Below, piece after piece: positions 22,773 to 33,795 of a stretch of DNA of 64,000 bases. The translations under genes and the position numbers were made by a program. Position 1 is the first letter of the stretch, and each line of letters starts with the position of its first letter. Below the pieces are notes generated by a model that had not been told where the DNA came from, did not search any database, and saw nothing but the letters and a program-made list of their open reading frames with translations. The DNA comes from Aquatica leii (taxonomy: Eukaryota > Arthropoda > Insecta > Coleoptera > Lampyridae), in assembly GCA_035610365.1 (NCBI GenBank), contig CM069433.1:79208236-79272235 (forward strand), written 5' to 3'.

Positions 22773-23842
22773 ATTGTATAACTAGATATGTTATTTGTAA
22801 ACGTTCATTCAGCATTTTCTATTTTATAAAATTAGTTTTTGATTGTTTAATTTTTATATTTTTGTACTTTAAAACATATTTTACATTTTATTTCTGCATT
22901 TCTTTTTTCACTGCCACGATTTGATCAAGTGTTTTTATATCTGTTGATTATTTTGTATATAACTTCATCATCATCATCATCATCTTTATTTTTGTGTTGA
23001 GTGTACCTACTGATTATTTATTTAAATATTTATTTCTAAACGAAACCATACGTTGGATGTACACTTGGTTTGTTTACGTTTACGTTTACTTACATAAAAA
23101 ATAATAAAAAATAAAAAAATAAAAAGAAAATTAAACGGCAGTGGAAAGTAATACATATAATTAGAACGTAGAAAATTGTAATTTAATTTTTGAAAAACTT
23201 TTATAATTGTTAAGTTAATAAAAGAACAAACTTAATTTTTTTCATGTTAAAAGTTTATGAGTTTGCTTTAATTTTGTTAACGTTACTAATAGTATAAGAC
23301 AATGTATGCCAACTGTTTAACTTCAAATTAACTTTGTAACACTTCATATAGAAAAATCAAGATTCCAGCTAAACCTCGAACTAGCTCAAAAGCGGATCAT
23401 TGTATAATAAGCTATAAAACTGTTACCTTCTTACGTAGACTATGGACAAACTTTAACCTAGTCAAACTTTATTAATTTATGTATATAACCCCTTACGTTG
23501 TTAGTGAAGTGTCAAGAACTTCAACGTGTTTTATCTTAAAGATTTATCGTAACCATCAGCTTTGCTATTAGTAAAGATAATTAAAATATAACAATTGTAT
23601 GAAATGACTATGCCAAAATAGGGTTATTATTCATAGAGTAAAAATTAATGACTTTTTTAAGTTTTATACGTGTTTGTTTCCACAATAAGTTTGAAATATA
23701 AAATAAAATTGTTAAAACCATTATTAGTACTTATAAAAAGTTGATCCAGTAAATAATTATAATTAATAATGCGCATACGACAGAATTGGTTTTGATGTAG
23801 TTATTCGCAATGTTACAATTGACGTGTGCTATATACCAGACA
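22773..23842. other. A+T-rich spacer with a (TCA)n microsatellite
   Basis: A run of seven TCA-type units lies at about 22966-22984. Nothing else is recognised. Confidence 0.5.
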
Positions 23843-24021
23843 GTTAAATAATGAGAACCCGTGCATTTACGTCACATGTACGTGCATTTTTTATGTAGCT
23901 TTGTCGTTTGTATAAACCACCCCCAGTTTGAAAAATCAAACATTTGGTATAAAAATTTTAGGAAAGCCCTAGTCTAAATAATGAAAGCGTGCATGCACGT
24001 CATTAATGACGTTTTTTTAGT
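23843..24021 (+). repeat. Diverged pair of GTGCAT/ACGTCA-bearing segments
   Basis: TAAATAATGAGAACCCGTGC (from 23844) and TAAATAATGAAAGCGTGCAT (from 23974) are each followed by ACGTCA and then ACGT-containing DNA. The two are about 130 bp apart in direct orientation. They look like an old local duplication. The second contains the palindrome TGCATGCA. No function is assigned. Confidence 0.35.
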
Positions 24022-25179
24022 TAGTTGCTAATATCAATTCTAAAAAAGTAAAAAAAGAACTGTTTTTTTAGAGGAGGTTCAGCAGCTAACGAAAAAACAT
24101 TACTCCAAATATTTAAACTGTATTACGTCATATAAACATTCAAACAGTTTTTTTAAATTAATTAAAAATATCTACATAAAAAACTGTATAAATATGAAAT
24201 GTATCTATTATAAATAATGTGTTTACTTAAAATTTGTTTCTGCAGTGCGTGTAAAAATTCCATATTGATCTAAAATTGACAGTAGGTACAAAATACACAA
24301 TTACAATTTAAAGAATATCGTATGTTTAATTTTGCTTAATGATACATTTGCAAAACGTTTCAATTTCAATTGGGATTGTTTCAAGTTTATTAATGGAAAA
24401 ATAGGTAAAATCAATGTACAGTTTTATGTGTATTGATAAAATTAAAGTCCAACGATAATTACACATTTTCTCTAACCCCGTAATTCTAACTATGTTGTTT
24501 GTGTTATTTTTGAGCATAATTGAGATTGCGATTTAAAACTTACATATTGAATTTTAAGTTATCACTGCACTTTCTATAAAAATGCATATCAATGAAGTTT
24601 AAATAAGCAAACACTGTAAGTATAGTAATCCAATTTATATGTACATAATCAACAACTGCGCGTCGATTTAATATCAAAGAGACCAGTAGAATTGACATTC
24701 ATCTCTTTATGTGCACTTTAACTTTAATCTAGTTGAACTTTAATTAATTTAAGTACGTAATCCTATAAGTTGACAGTAAAGTAAATCGTTTTAAATGAAG
24801 AATGTCTACTATTGAAAAATAAACATTGAATAGATGCATTTAAAAAATATATAGATCAACAAAGTAGTACTATTGCATGAGTATGAAATTTAAAATTTTG
24901 TTACTTGTCGTATTTTGTATTCTTCAAAAATATTTATGCTAAATTAAAATTAACGACTGCACTGTCTAAGGACGCTAGTAATTGCCATTTCACTTTACGG
25001 GTGGAGATAAACGCGTTACAGCAACTCACGGCTATCTTACCGCTGTTAAACGTTCATGTACCTGTGTGTTATTTTACGACATGTAAGAAGTTTTTGTTTT
25101 GTTGAATTTTCCTTGGCAATAATTTCTATCACGTGTTTAGCCGATGTGCTAAGAAAAACGTATTCCAAGTGTTAGTCGA
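24022..25179. other. A+T-rich spacer
   Basis: No recognised gene. The open frame at 24905-25105 lacks an ATG and has no motif. Confidence 0.45.
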
Positions 25180-26140
25180 ATTCGGCGTTTTGGGTTAATT
25201 ACGCAACGTTCCAGGTAGTAAAGCGTTTCCCAAAAATGGCGTCGTCACATTGTCTTTTTACCTTTTTTCAGCAAGTTTTGGAAAACTGCCATGCTGTCTT
25301 TGTATCTGGTTGTTATTGGAATATGTAATCTGTGGAGTTTACTTCGTTTTATGTAATCAGAATAGACAAAAAATTACTTTATGCACATTACTTAGTATAT
25401 CGTATACCTTTTTGCATTTAGAATTATTACTTTAGTTATGACAGCTTTGTACGTACTAATTCTTAGTAACGTAGAATTTTGTTTAACCGTCAGTCTTCAA
25501 CCTATAACTTTTTTAAAGTAATTATAACGTTAGATCATACTAACTCAAATTTCTCAAACTTTATAGTATATGTAACCTTGTGTATTGTCGTTGAGTACGT
25601 TGAAGTGTCATCAGTCAAGTTTCTTCGATCATTTAAACATAGTCATACCTAAAGGCAAAATAACAACAAAATAACATAATAATAACATGAAACATCGTAT
25701 ATAAGCTTATATACCATGCATATTTTTGTTTTAATTTGATAAAAAGGAGTAATGGAAGTCACTATTGATACCAAAGAATTGTCGGTTTGATAAGTTTTGT
25801 ACTCATATTTAATTATTTTTGCGATTTATTATTATCATTGTCGATTGTTAACTTATTTCGATCGAGTAGTATTTATATTTAAATTAAAATCATTTACTTA
25901 TAACATTTGTTAGCAATTGAATATATGCGATTACTTAAATGGTGTGTTGTCTGAACGAAAAGATCTATATTGATATTATAGCTGTGATATTGCTAAATTA
26001 GTCGACGAATTTGTATTAGGTGATATTAATTTGTTTTGGTGCCTTTTGATTCTAGGGTAGGATTAGCACACCAACACTTGCGATCCGCTTGCCGATACTA
26101 CTAAGTTAGTCGCTTGCCTTTAAGTTGTGAAAAAAATCTC
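25180..26140 (+). mobile_element. LTR-type retroelement fragment, copy B
   Basis: Collinear with copy A: AAATGGCGTCGTCAC (about 25235), AACCGTCAGTCTTCAA (about 25485), TGTATTGTCGTTGAGTAC, TTCTTCGATCATTTAAAC, ACCAAAGAATTGTCGG (about 25770), TGTTAGCAATTGAAT (about 25908) and GATCCGCTTGCCGATAC (about 26082). It then runs into AGTTAGTCGCTTG. The last junction preserves the uninterrupted target of the processed pseudogene seen in copy A. No coding sequence is retained; the TTG-start hydrophobic frame at 25250-25435 lies in the putative LTR and is ignored. Confidence 0.5.
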
Positions 26141-26329
26141 GTAACAATTAGTATACTATATTCATTTGTAGGCAAATCCAATTTAAAAGTTTGTGAATGT
26201 ACTCACTGCGTATTTTGACAATCTAACTGTTAATTTTGGTAATGAAATTGTACGAATGCATTAATAAACGTAACATTTTAAATTATAAATTGCCAGTCTA
26301 CTTTAAATTTAAATAAATACATTAAATAT

Positions 26330-28110
26330 TATTGTACAACAAAGTTTGCAAAAAGATCGTTTAACAAAACAGAAATATTATTAGTCAAATATAAATACGA
26401 TAAAAATAGTATAAATGTAAAATAATCTAGTAAATTTTTCAAAGACTCTCTCCACCTTTTTGCCGGTCTGTTGCTTGATCGTTTTTCTACTGATTTGTCT
26501 CTTGCAACTCTTACGATGCTGTTTTTTCTCATTCTTGAAATTCATTTATTGAGTGAAGCTTTATTTCTTCTCTTATTTGTTGGGTGGGTATTCGGTCCCA
26601 TAACGTCCTTCCCATAATTCCTCTTTGTGTTCCCATTTCTTCAACCTCTAAGATCTGCTCTATTTTTTGATTTTCGCCCATGTCTCCCTGCATACGTGAG
26701 CACTGATCGCACAACGGATTTGTAGACTCTCGCTTTGACCTCCTGATTCAGATATTTATTTTCCCAAATAATTCGGATCAACGGTCTCGATACTTTAGCC
26801 GTTTTTAGTGCCTGATGTTTTACTTAATCCTTAACAACACCGTAACCTGTGATATTTATTCTAAGATGATTGAAAGTACAAACCTGTTTAATAATTTCAT
26901 CATTAATTTCTAGTTTACACCTCAGAAGTTCTTTACAAATTGTCATGCATTTGGTTTTCTTTGAGGCTGTTTTCATGTTATACTTGTTGCAACCCTGTGT
27001 CATTTTCATAAGTAACTGTTGTAATTGATCTTCTGCTTCAGCAATCAATACTGTGTCATCGGCATAACAAATTATATTAATTTCTGCATCTTGCAATCTG
27101 CATTCCCTTTCGGTTTTTATTTTTTGAACTATCTCGTCCTTCATTAAATTAAATAACAAGGGGCTTAAAGAATCTCCCTGTCTTATTCCTGCATTTACAC
27201 GTACAAGTTTTAAGTGTTGTTCATTATATATATAATTTCTTCCGGTATTTCTCTTTTTCTTAGTATTATCAATACATCTTTCAATAATATTCTGTCGTAT
27301 GTTTTTTTTTTCAGATTTACAAAATAAATGTAAGGTGGTTTATTAAATTCTATAGCTTTTTAAGCTAACTGATGTATTATATAAATTGCATCATTACACG
27401 ATCTTCCTTGCCAAAAGCTTTGATGTTAATCTGACAGTGTTATTATCTAGTTTATCTTTGAAGTTATTATTTTTGTTGTCATCTTCAATGTAGTATCTAG
27501 CAGTGTTATCCCGCGATAAATGCCAGGTATCTTACGGTCACCTTTTTAAAATATTGGTAGGAGAATTGCTTTTCTCCAACCTTCGGAGACTTTTCTACAT
27601 TCAAAGTATTTTTATATTAGTTTTGTTAGTTTATCTATTAACATATCATTTCAATATTTTAATAATTCATTGTATATTCCATTATAACCCGGTGATTCCC
27701 TTATTTTCAATGTTTTAACAACAGCTTCAATTTCTTTTTTGTGTATTTTTTGATTTTCCTGTATTAAAATATTTCGACTAATTTGTAATTTATCACCCAC
27801 TTCCTGTTGCATTGTCTGGTACAATGTTTTAAAGAAGTTTATTCATACTTCAGAGTTTCTATTGTTTGTATCGATATATTTTTTCATATCCGCTTTACTG
27901 TTTCGTATTACCCTCTAAACTTGTTTCTGGGTTCCCTAGAAATTGCTTTCTAAATTCTTTGAACATCTTTCTCAGTATTCTTTTTTTATCCTATTGTTTA
28001 TTATGTTACGTACTTTTCGATATACTGCATATGTTGCGGGTGATCTGTCCATATTGTACTCACTACATCTTCTATTGCAGTAGGCATCCGTTTCATCTTT
28101 ATACGTTAAT
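26330..28110 (-). pseudogene. Non-LTR retrotransposon reverse transcriptase pseudogene
   Basis: The minus strand preserves most of a reverse transcriptase in order, across several stops and frameshifts. First comes the upstream segment SKADMKKYIDTNNRNSE (about 27890), then KTLKIRESPGYNGIYNELL (about 27710) and a YRGITLLDTTLK segment (about 27500). Next are GRSCNDAI and NKPPYIYFVNLKK, the palm A region (about 27330), GIRQGDSLSPLLFNL (about 27170), and the catalytic ICYADDTVLIAE with the YADD box (about 27060). The thumb-like KKTKCMTICKE and LRINITGYG and the C-terminal arginine-rich segment (RVARDKS, RPAKRWRESL) follow down to about 26430. The endonuclease domain is absent, so the copy is 5'-truncated, as usual for LINEs. 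The clade is uncertain: an insect RTE- or Jockey-like element is likely. The plus-strand frames here are shadows. Confidence 0.85.
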
Positions 28111-28119
28111 CAAAAAATA

Positions 28120-30384
28120 AAATTAAATTAAAAAAAAACGGCTTATCAATGAAAAAATGAATCTATTTACACAAAAACTTTCAAAACGTAGTAAATAAAT
28201 TATACAAGAAAAAAGTTTGTGACAGTAAAACAAATGAAAAAATAAACGTTTCTAAAGTTTGCTCGTATAAAGAAATCAGTTTAAATGTAACGAAAAAGTT
28301 TTTAAACAACAGTATTATTATGAAATCAATCAAATAACTAAAAAAACCTAATTCAAACAATCAGATTTCTAAATGTAATTTGAATCAAAAATAATAATAC
28401 GACATATGTATAAATAAATGTCAAGATATTATTCATTCTAGAAATGTTCTTTTTAAATAACTAAACTGGTAGTTATAAGCATCAGGCCAAATTATTTGCA
28501 AATAGGTACTTCCGCTTCTTTTGATTAAACATCAAATTGAGAACTTGCAGAAATCACTTCAAACATAAATTCAACGTGCAATATAAACTACTGCATTTTT
28601 AACTACTGAAAAGTCTCATAACTTTCGTAACAAACGCAAACGTAAATAAATCTTTACTCGCAATACTGGTAACGTAAAAAAATAAATTAAATAATAATTA
28701 CTACAAATTAAGTTTTGCTCATTTGGAATTAAAGTAAATTGTTCGAAAGGTATAAGTACCTTTTTCTTTCAGTTATAAACTAAAATACTCAGATTACTAA
28801 TAAAAGAGCAAAAAACTTTGATAACACTCATTACGTTTTAATTAATATAATATTATCAATCTATTTCTGCAACTTGGTGGTCAACACATTAACGTAATGA
28901 CGTCAGAATTACCGCACCCTAGCGCTACCACCCTAAACCGCACCCAATGTACAGAAACTTCATAGAGTGTTGGCACGCACGGTAAACGTATGATCTATAG
29001 GGATTATATAATTATATCAAAAATATTTAAAACAAAACAGTAAAATGTTTACACGTCTATAAGTAATACCATTTTCAACTAAACGCTAAGCTCGCATAAC
29101 ACCCACAAACTTAATTTCAACCGATACTTTAATTAAGTTAATCGATAAAGTGTAAAATGCTAGTGAATTTAACGTAAACAAATTTAAAATAATTGTAAAT
29201 GAAGCCACAAAAGTTTATAGTCATTTCCGCTACATAGAAGCCATTTAAATTAGATATTCGAAACCTTAATCTATCAATCTCATCCAGGTATAATCTAACA
29301 AAATACGTTTTCAATTTCTTCCAACATAATGGAAACAAAATTCTATACCTTAAACGTATTTGAAATTTTTGAGAATTTTGTCCAGTATATTAAATTTAAC
29401 ATCACGCAAGCTAGCATGTTTCGTTTAGCAATCCAACTCCCTCATGCATGCGCCACCGCCATTTCGTCTAAATTAGCCAAAAACTAACAATAAAGTTACA
29501 TAATTTATTCAATTTAGAAATTTTATTAAAACAGTGGTACAAACCATATACACATTGTAAGTCAAAAAAACGCTCAGTTTTATAACACTCAGTTTAAAAG
29601 AAAATTGTTTTGTTGGTTGTATATACTAGAAACGCGAAAGTAACCTGCGTGTCACGAAATAATTCATAATTCATTTTTATTATAGTTGTGTACTGGTACC
29701 AATCGAATAACCAAAAATCGAAACTAATATTTAATTTTAACGATATTTCATTCTCGTGAAAGAAATTTAGAATACACGTCGACAGGCATGTCCTATTATA
29801 TATAATTTAATACTGAATGTCAATAGATACAAGAATAATAATCGTTCTTGTCGACTTAATGATAAGTTATATGTTAGTTAATAACATATTAATTAAATAA
29901 AACAAACTAGAAAAATTAATTAAGCAAATGCATTATTGTATAAGTAACTTTAATAATTTGTCTCATTATATATAGATAAACATCATTTAGACACCAGCAT
30001 CAATAATTTGTGTCTTTGGAAATAATCAGAAAACATGTTTTATTTATTTTTATTTTTTTCCGGTAGTTATACACGTATAAAAAAAGTATATAAAAACATT
30101 CAAAATAATTTTTGTTTAAAAACTTATAGATTGTTATTTTTTATAAATGAGAAAAGAAGTAATTGTTGATTGAAATTAGCTTTTATTCCAATAACTAATA
30201 CGGTTACGTTTTAATAGAGGATTACTAACATTACATTGTTGGAATGATGTTTAAATTACGCCACCTTTACGTCCAACTAATACCTCTCGTAAAATAGCAA
30301 CGTATACACACAAACTTTGTTTGTAATTACAACTCAAAACATTAATAGTCAATTGGACTACATTTTTATAAAGTTGTGCTTATT
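28120..30384. other. A+T-rich spacer with a short G+C-richer patch
   Basis: Around 28895-28990 the DNA is less A+T-rich and contains a perfect CRE-like TGACGTCA (28898-28905), CACCCTAGCGCTACCACCC and CCGCACCC. It could be a small regulatory site, but no TATA box, initiator or coding exon is evident. The remainder holds no recognised feature. Confidence 0.4.
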
Positions 30385-30464
30385 AGTGCTAAGTAACCCC
30401 TAATGACAACAGAAATTTTTGTTATAACAATTGTTTCTACAATAATTAAACGTTTCTTAGCACT
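30385..30464. other. 80-nt imperfect hairpin, miRNA-precursor-like
   Basis: AGTGCTAAG (30385-30393) pairs with CTTAGCACT (30456-30464). Further pairs inside are AAC/GTT and TAAT/ATTA, separated by small internal loops, with a loop of about 40 nt that has weak pairing of its own. Length and bulged structure are within the range of an animal pre-miRNA, but hairpins of this quality also occur in MITEs and by chance in A+T-rich DNA. Confidence 0.3.
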
Positions 30465-30731
30465 AAATATAATTGCGGTACAATCGAGCATAAATGTTAT
30501 AGAAGAAATTCTAATTTAAAAAAAATAAACATTGAACACTACATATTAACAGGCATTTTGAATCATCACTTAAAATACTTGGTTAAGAAATAAATAATAC
30601 ATTATATTGTAACAATAAAACGCCTTTACTAAAAACAATTTTCAATAAAGTAAGCCAAAATTCTGAAATACCTAATATTTTGCTGCTCTAATTGTACGAG
30701 TAATTAACCAATGCAAACATTATAGGAAAAG

Positions 30732-30913
30732 ATAGGGCACATTGAACCACTTCAAATTTCTCGACGTAAAAATATGAAATAAACTGCAAGAGATAGCCTT
30801 ACTGTACTTCAAATAAATTACAAATAAATCTACTTTAGATTACAACATATAAGAATAAAGGCACCTGATCTAGTAGATATGGGAGAGTTTTGGCTTGGTC
30901 CAATCTGCCTCAT
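30732..30913. mobile_element. MITE-like element with ATAGGGCACATTGAACCA ends
   Basis: ATAGGGCACATTGAACCA at 30732-30749 matches the inverted right end (ATGAGGCAGATTGGACCA read from 30913 backwards) at 14 of 18 positions. Total length is about 182 bp with no coding content. Small size and inverted ends fit a MITE. No target duplication is clear. Confidence 0.4.
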
Positions 30914-31294
30914 ATAAATCTAGTTTTAATTTTGATTCTTTTTTAAATGATGATGACTTACAAAAAAGAAAACAAACAGAGCTGAAATAAGTGTAATATC
31001 AAGATAATATCATTGCTACATATGTCGTAAAAAGATCAACATTTGAACAAATAAACAAAAAGAAAACACGTAGCAACCCAACTTTAGATGACTCTAGTCG
31101 AAAATCACTGAACATGAATTACCAAAACAATCGAAATAAGTGTAAATAGCTATAACGGCGGTAAAACGTTGAAAGTTGATTTTGCACCCGCGAAATTCAA
31201 AAAAGTTTTGAATAAAACTGCGGAATAAAACCACAACGTAAAGGACATTGGGGGTAAGGCAATGTTAATGCAATTGTGCAAATGCCACCAGAGT

Positions 31295-31348
31295 GAACTA
31301 CTGGACGACCGTTTCGCCCTTTTAAGACTCATCAGCAGAAAAAGGTTC
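31295..31348 (-). ncRNA. Hammerhead ribozyme (type I, minimal stem III)
   Basis: On the minus strand all conserved hammerhead parts appear in order. Stem I 5' strand is GAAC...CTG (31348-31336), then CTGATGA (31335-31329), stem II GTCTT-AAA-AGGGC (31328-31316, five pairs with two or more G-U), and GAAA (31315-31312). A two-pair stem III (A-U, C-G) closes the loop GGTC, then the cleavage triplet GTC (31306-31304), and stem I 3' strand CAG-TA-GTTC (31303-31295). Stem I pairs as CTG/CAG and GAAC/GTTC around an internal loop, a layout that suits a natural type I ribozyme with loop contacts. Minimal-stem-III hammerheads are known from Penelope-like retroelements. Self-cleavage is predicted, not shown. 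Confidence 0.75.
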
Positions 31349-31449
31349 TTCTCAGCAATTTGCTGATACCAAAAATAAAAATAAATACAAAATAATATTA
31401 TCGTATAACACGTAGTTAAATTACTGTAAGTTAATAAATTTGTTATTCT

Positions 31450-32220
31450 GCACATTCTTTTTAAGTACACTAGATAATACCTCTTCCATTGGATAAAATA
31501 CAAAAGCTTAAACGTCGCTGAAAATTGTTCGTTACTCGCGTAAATAATTGCACATTCTGTCTAATTGCATTTGCTGCTGCAAAAAATCTATTTTGCAGCT
31601 CTTGTCTATTATTTACGGAAGTCTAAAGAATTTCTTCCAATTCAACGACCCGTAAAAATTATATACGAAATCGAAAACTTACATACGAGGAACTCTATCG
31701 TCTATGAATCACATTGTTCTTCAAACTTCAAGAGGTAAGTCATCAAATTATTGCGCAAAAGTTTCTTGTAAAAGTACAAGTCGCATGTAAATTTGTCCAT
31801 TAAAATAAACGGTCCAATTAAACAATTTTTTAAGATACCCGCCCAAACATTTATAGAGAACCACAACTAAAAGTTACTTTGTTAAATTTCATGAGGGTTT
31901 TTTTCATTCCAAACATGCGTGTTTGTAGAAATTGAGCACTCCATTTTCTGTGAAACAACACTCATCTAAAAATAATATTTTGGCATTAAAGTCAGAGTCA
32001 AAAGCCTCTTGTTGCTGTAATCACTCACAACACTCAAGTCGCGGTTCAAAATCAACGTCAGTTAACTGTTGGACTCGAACATGGTAAAAGTACAAAGAAT
32101 AATTCCTTAAAACACGATGTAGCGTACTATAAGACACGTTACCTGCATGGCCTATTTCTCTAGTGCTACTTTGTGTCAGATCTTTTACAATTTACAATAT
32201 CTGCACATGCATTAAAGAAA
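31450..32220 (-). pseudogene. Mariner-like transposase pseudogene (DDE_3 type)
   Basis: The minus strand first shows helix-turn-helix-like remnants (YSTLHRVLRNYSLYFYHV, about 32120-32070), then VQQLTDVDFEPRLECCE. Next come AKILFLDECCFTENGVLNF, where LFLDE carries the first catalytic aspartate (about 31990), NEKNPHEI, and a VWAG/IGPF-like segment (about 31840-31800). After a gap it resumes near the C-terminus with RQELQNRFFAAANAIRQN (about 31605-31555) and RRLSFCI. The central QQDGA...SPDLTPLDFF block is missing, so part of the catalytic core is deleted, and several stops interrupt the rest. It belongs to the same transposase family as the copies at 22.0-22.3 and 39.5-40.25 kb. The hammerhead ribozyme lies about 100 bp downstream on the same strand but belongs to a different element type. 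Confidence 0.75.
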
Positions 32221-32757
32221 AAAAATATCAAAGTTTTGATTTTATTAAAAAGATTTATTTTTCTTTCGTTGCTAATACATAGGATAATCTTTATCGACCT
32301 TGACCCTCGTAGGTAGAAAGAACACCTCTAGTCCTTGCACACACGCCAAAGTAAAGTTTATTGTAGGCAATTGTCTTGTTTTGCTTACAATCAAAAAAGC
32401 GTAATCGTGTATACAAAGTACATTTTGATAAGCTAGGTCTGTAATAATATTAAGAAATAAACGTTACTATCCGCTTTAATTATTTTATTAACAATTGATT
32501 TTGTAGATGATGAAAATTTGAAGCAAACGATAATTAACGCGATACATTAATACGTTTTTAAGATTTTACAGTATTCACACTCATCATTTGCCGCACAACC
32601 AACAAACAATTTCCATTTGTTTAGATAGTCAGAACCGACCTAAAAACTTTAATTGCAATATGCTTCCACATACGTTTTACCAATTACAGCCACTGACATG
32701 TCGGTGTATGATCTTTCCAAAAAGTATTGCTCCATTAGCTTCAATGACTAGACAAAA
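32221..32757. other. Spacer with chance open frame
   Basis: A 60-codon plus-strand frame (32588-32770) has unusually even composition for this window but shows no motif and no homology I recognise. It directly precedes the broken coding stretch below and could be an out-of-frame part of it. Confidence 0.3.
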
Positions 32758-33270
32758 ATTTCCATCTTAAACATTGCAAAACTAGTCAATGGTATTTTTA
32801 TAGAGCATTTACTTTATAAGTCGGGAATTTATACGTTTAATAAGCTCGCATTTTAAGAAAGTGATTTGGCTTTGATTGAAAGAATCGACGATTATAAACA
32901 AAACGATGTTTCTATGTCTAATATTAAAGAACTACAGTCAATATGTCCAATAAAATTGCACTGAGTGGATGAAAGACAAAGTAAATCTAATGTTTATACG
33001 TCTATAACAAAGAAGATTAGAATAGAACTATTTGCAGCTGCTAGAGAGAAGAAAAGGAAAACAGTCTTAAACAAATTTAGATACGATGCAAACCTGTGAA
33101 AAAATAGTTTTTCAAGTAATGACGAATGAAACAATCAGAAATGGAGAAACAATTTGTTGATTATAGAGACTCTGATATAGACGTTAGCGGTATTCATACA
33201 AATCAAGACAAGTTCATATTGTGCGATAGCAACGTGTTAAAAATTATCGACTATGTTTTGAGTTCGAAAT
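32758..33270 (+). pseudogene. Unrecognised broken coding stretch
   Basis: From about 32764 one frame reads ILNIAKLVNGIFIEHLLYKS and ends in TAA near 32855. It continues in the same frame as ESDLALIERIDDYKQND and IKELQSICPIKLH with one further stop near 32962, then VYTSITKKIRIELFAAARE and KRKTVLNKFRYDANL before TGA near 33100. A second piece, QFVDYRDSDIDVSGIHTNQ followed by LCDSNVLKIIDYVLSSK, ends in TAA near 33270. Residue composition is charged and balanced, unlike the low-complexity shadows elsewhere, so these look like remnants of a real protein, probably a mobile-element protein. No catalytic motif or domain is recognised. Confidence 0.4.
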
Positions 33271-33450
33271 AACTTAAAAAAAAAAAGAAAAATAATAAAT
33301 TTTATAATCCAGATATTGCCACCATAGGCACGCAAAACATCATTTTAAGGTTACTCCCGCCATCAATTTCCCGAGTAGCAACGATGCTTGTTTTTGACAT
33401 TGATCTACCCCCATGTAATGTAATAGTTATTTATTTAACAAGCTCCTATG

Positions 33451-33795
33451 CAACTTGGGCGTTTTTTTCACGAGTGGGCATTTTTAAATCCTACTTTTAA
33501 ACTGCATCGTAAGAAAACAGTCAAAACCAAGCACTGGAATAGGCAAAACCAAAACTTGTATGTACACAAAGAATAATTACAATACTATTTAAACGTTTCT
33601 ATAAAAACTATTAGCAAAATGCCAAATTGAAAAAAAACAAATAGTAAAAGCAAAATTTTTTTTTCTTTAAAAGATCATTTATTATTATTTTGTACAAAAA
33701 ACAGAATATTTTAAAACTTAAATCTTTATTATAATTGTACCAGAAACAAATTATTTTCAATTGGGTGTTTTTATCCCAAGAGTAACCCGAGTAAA
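33451..33795 (+). repeat. Direct pair of TTGGG-GTTTTT-GAGT motifs
   Basis: CAACTTGGGCGTTTTTTTCA (33451) followed by CGAGTGGG, and CAATTGGGTGTTTTTATCCC (33758) followed by AAGAGTAACCCG, are similar direct copies about 307 bp apart. The second continues into CGAGTAAAACGAG and CTCGAAAAGAG. They may mark the two ends or a duplication of a dispersed element. No coding content lies between them. Confidence 0.3.

Noticed and set aside
28437-28460. TTCTAGAAATGTTC as a second heat-shock element
   Set aside because: The third unit is out of the 5-bp register and there is no TATA box or initiator nearby.
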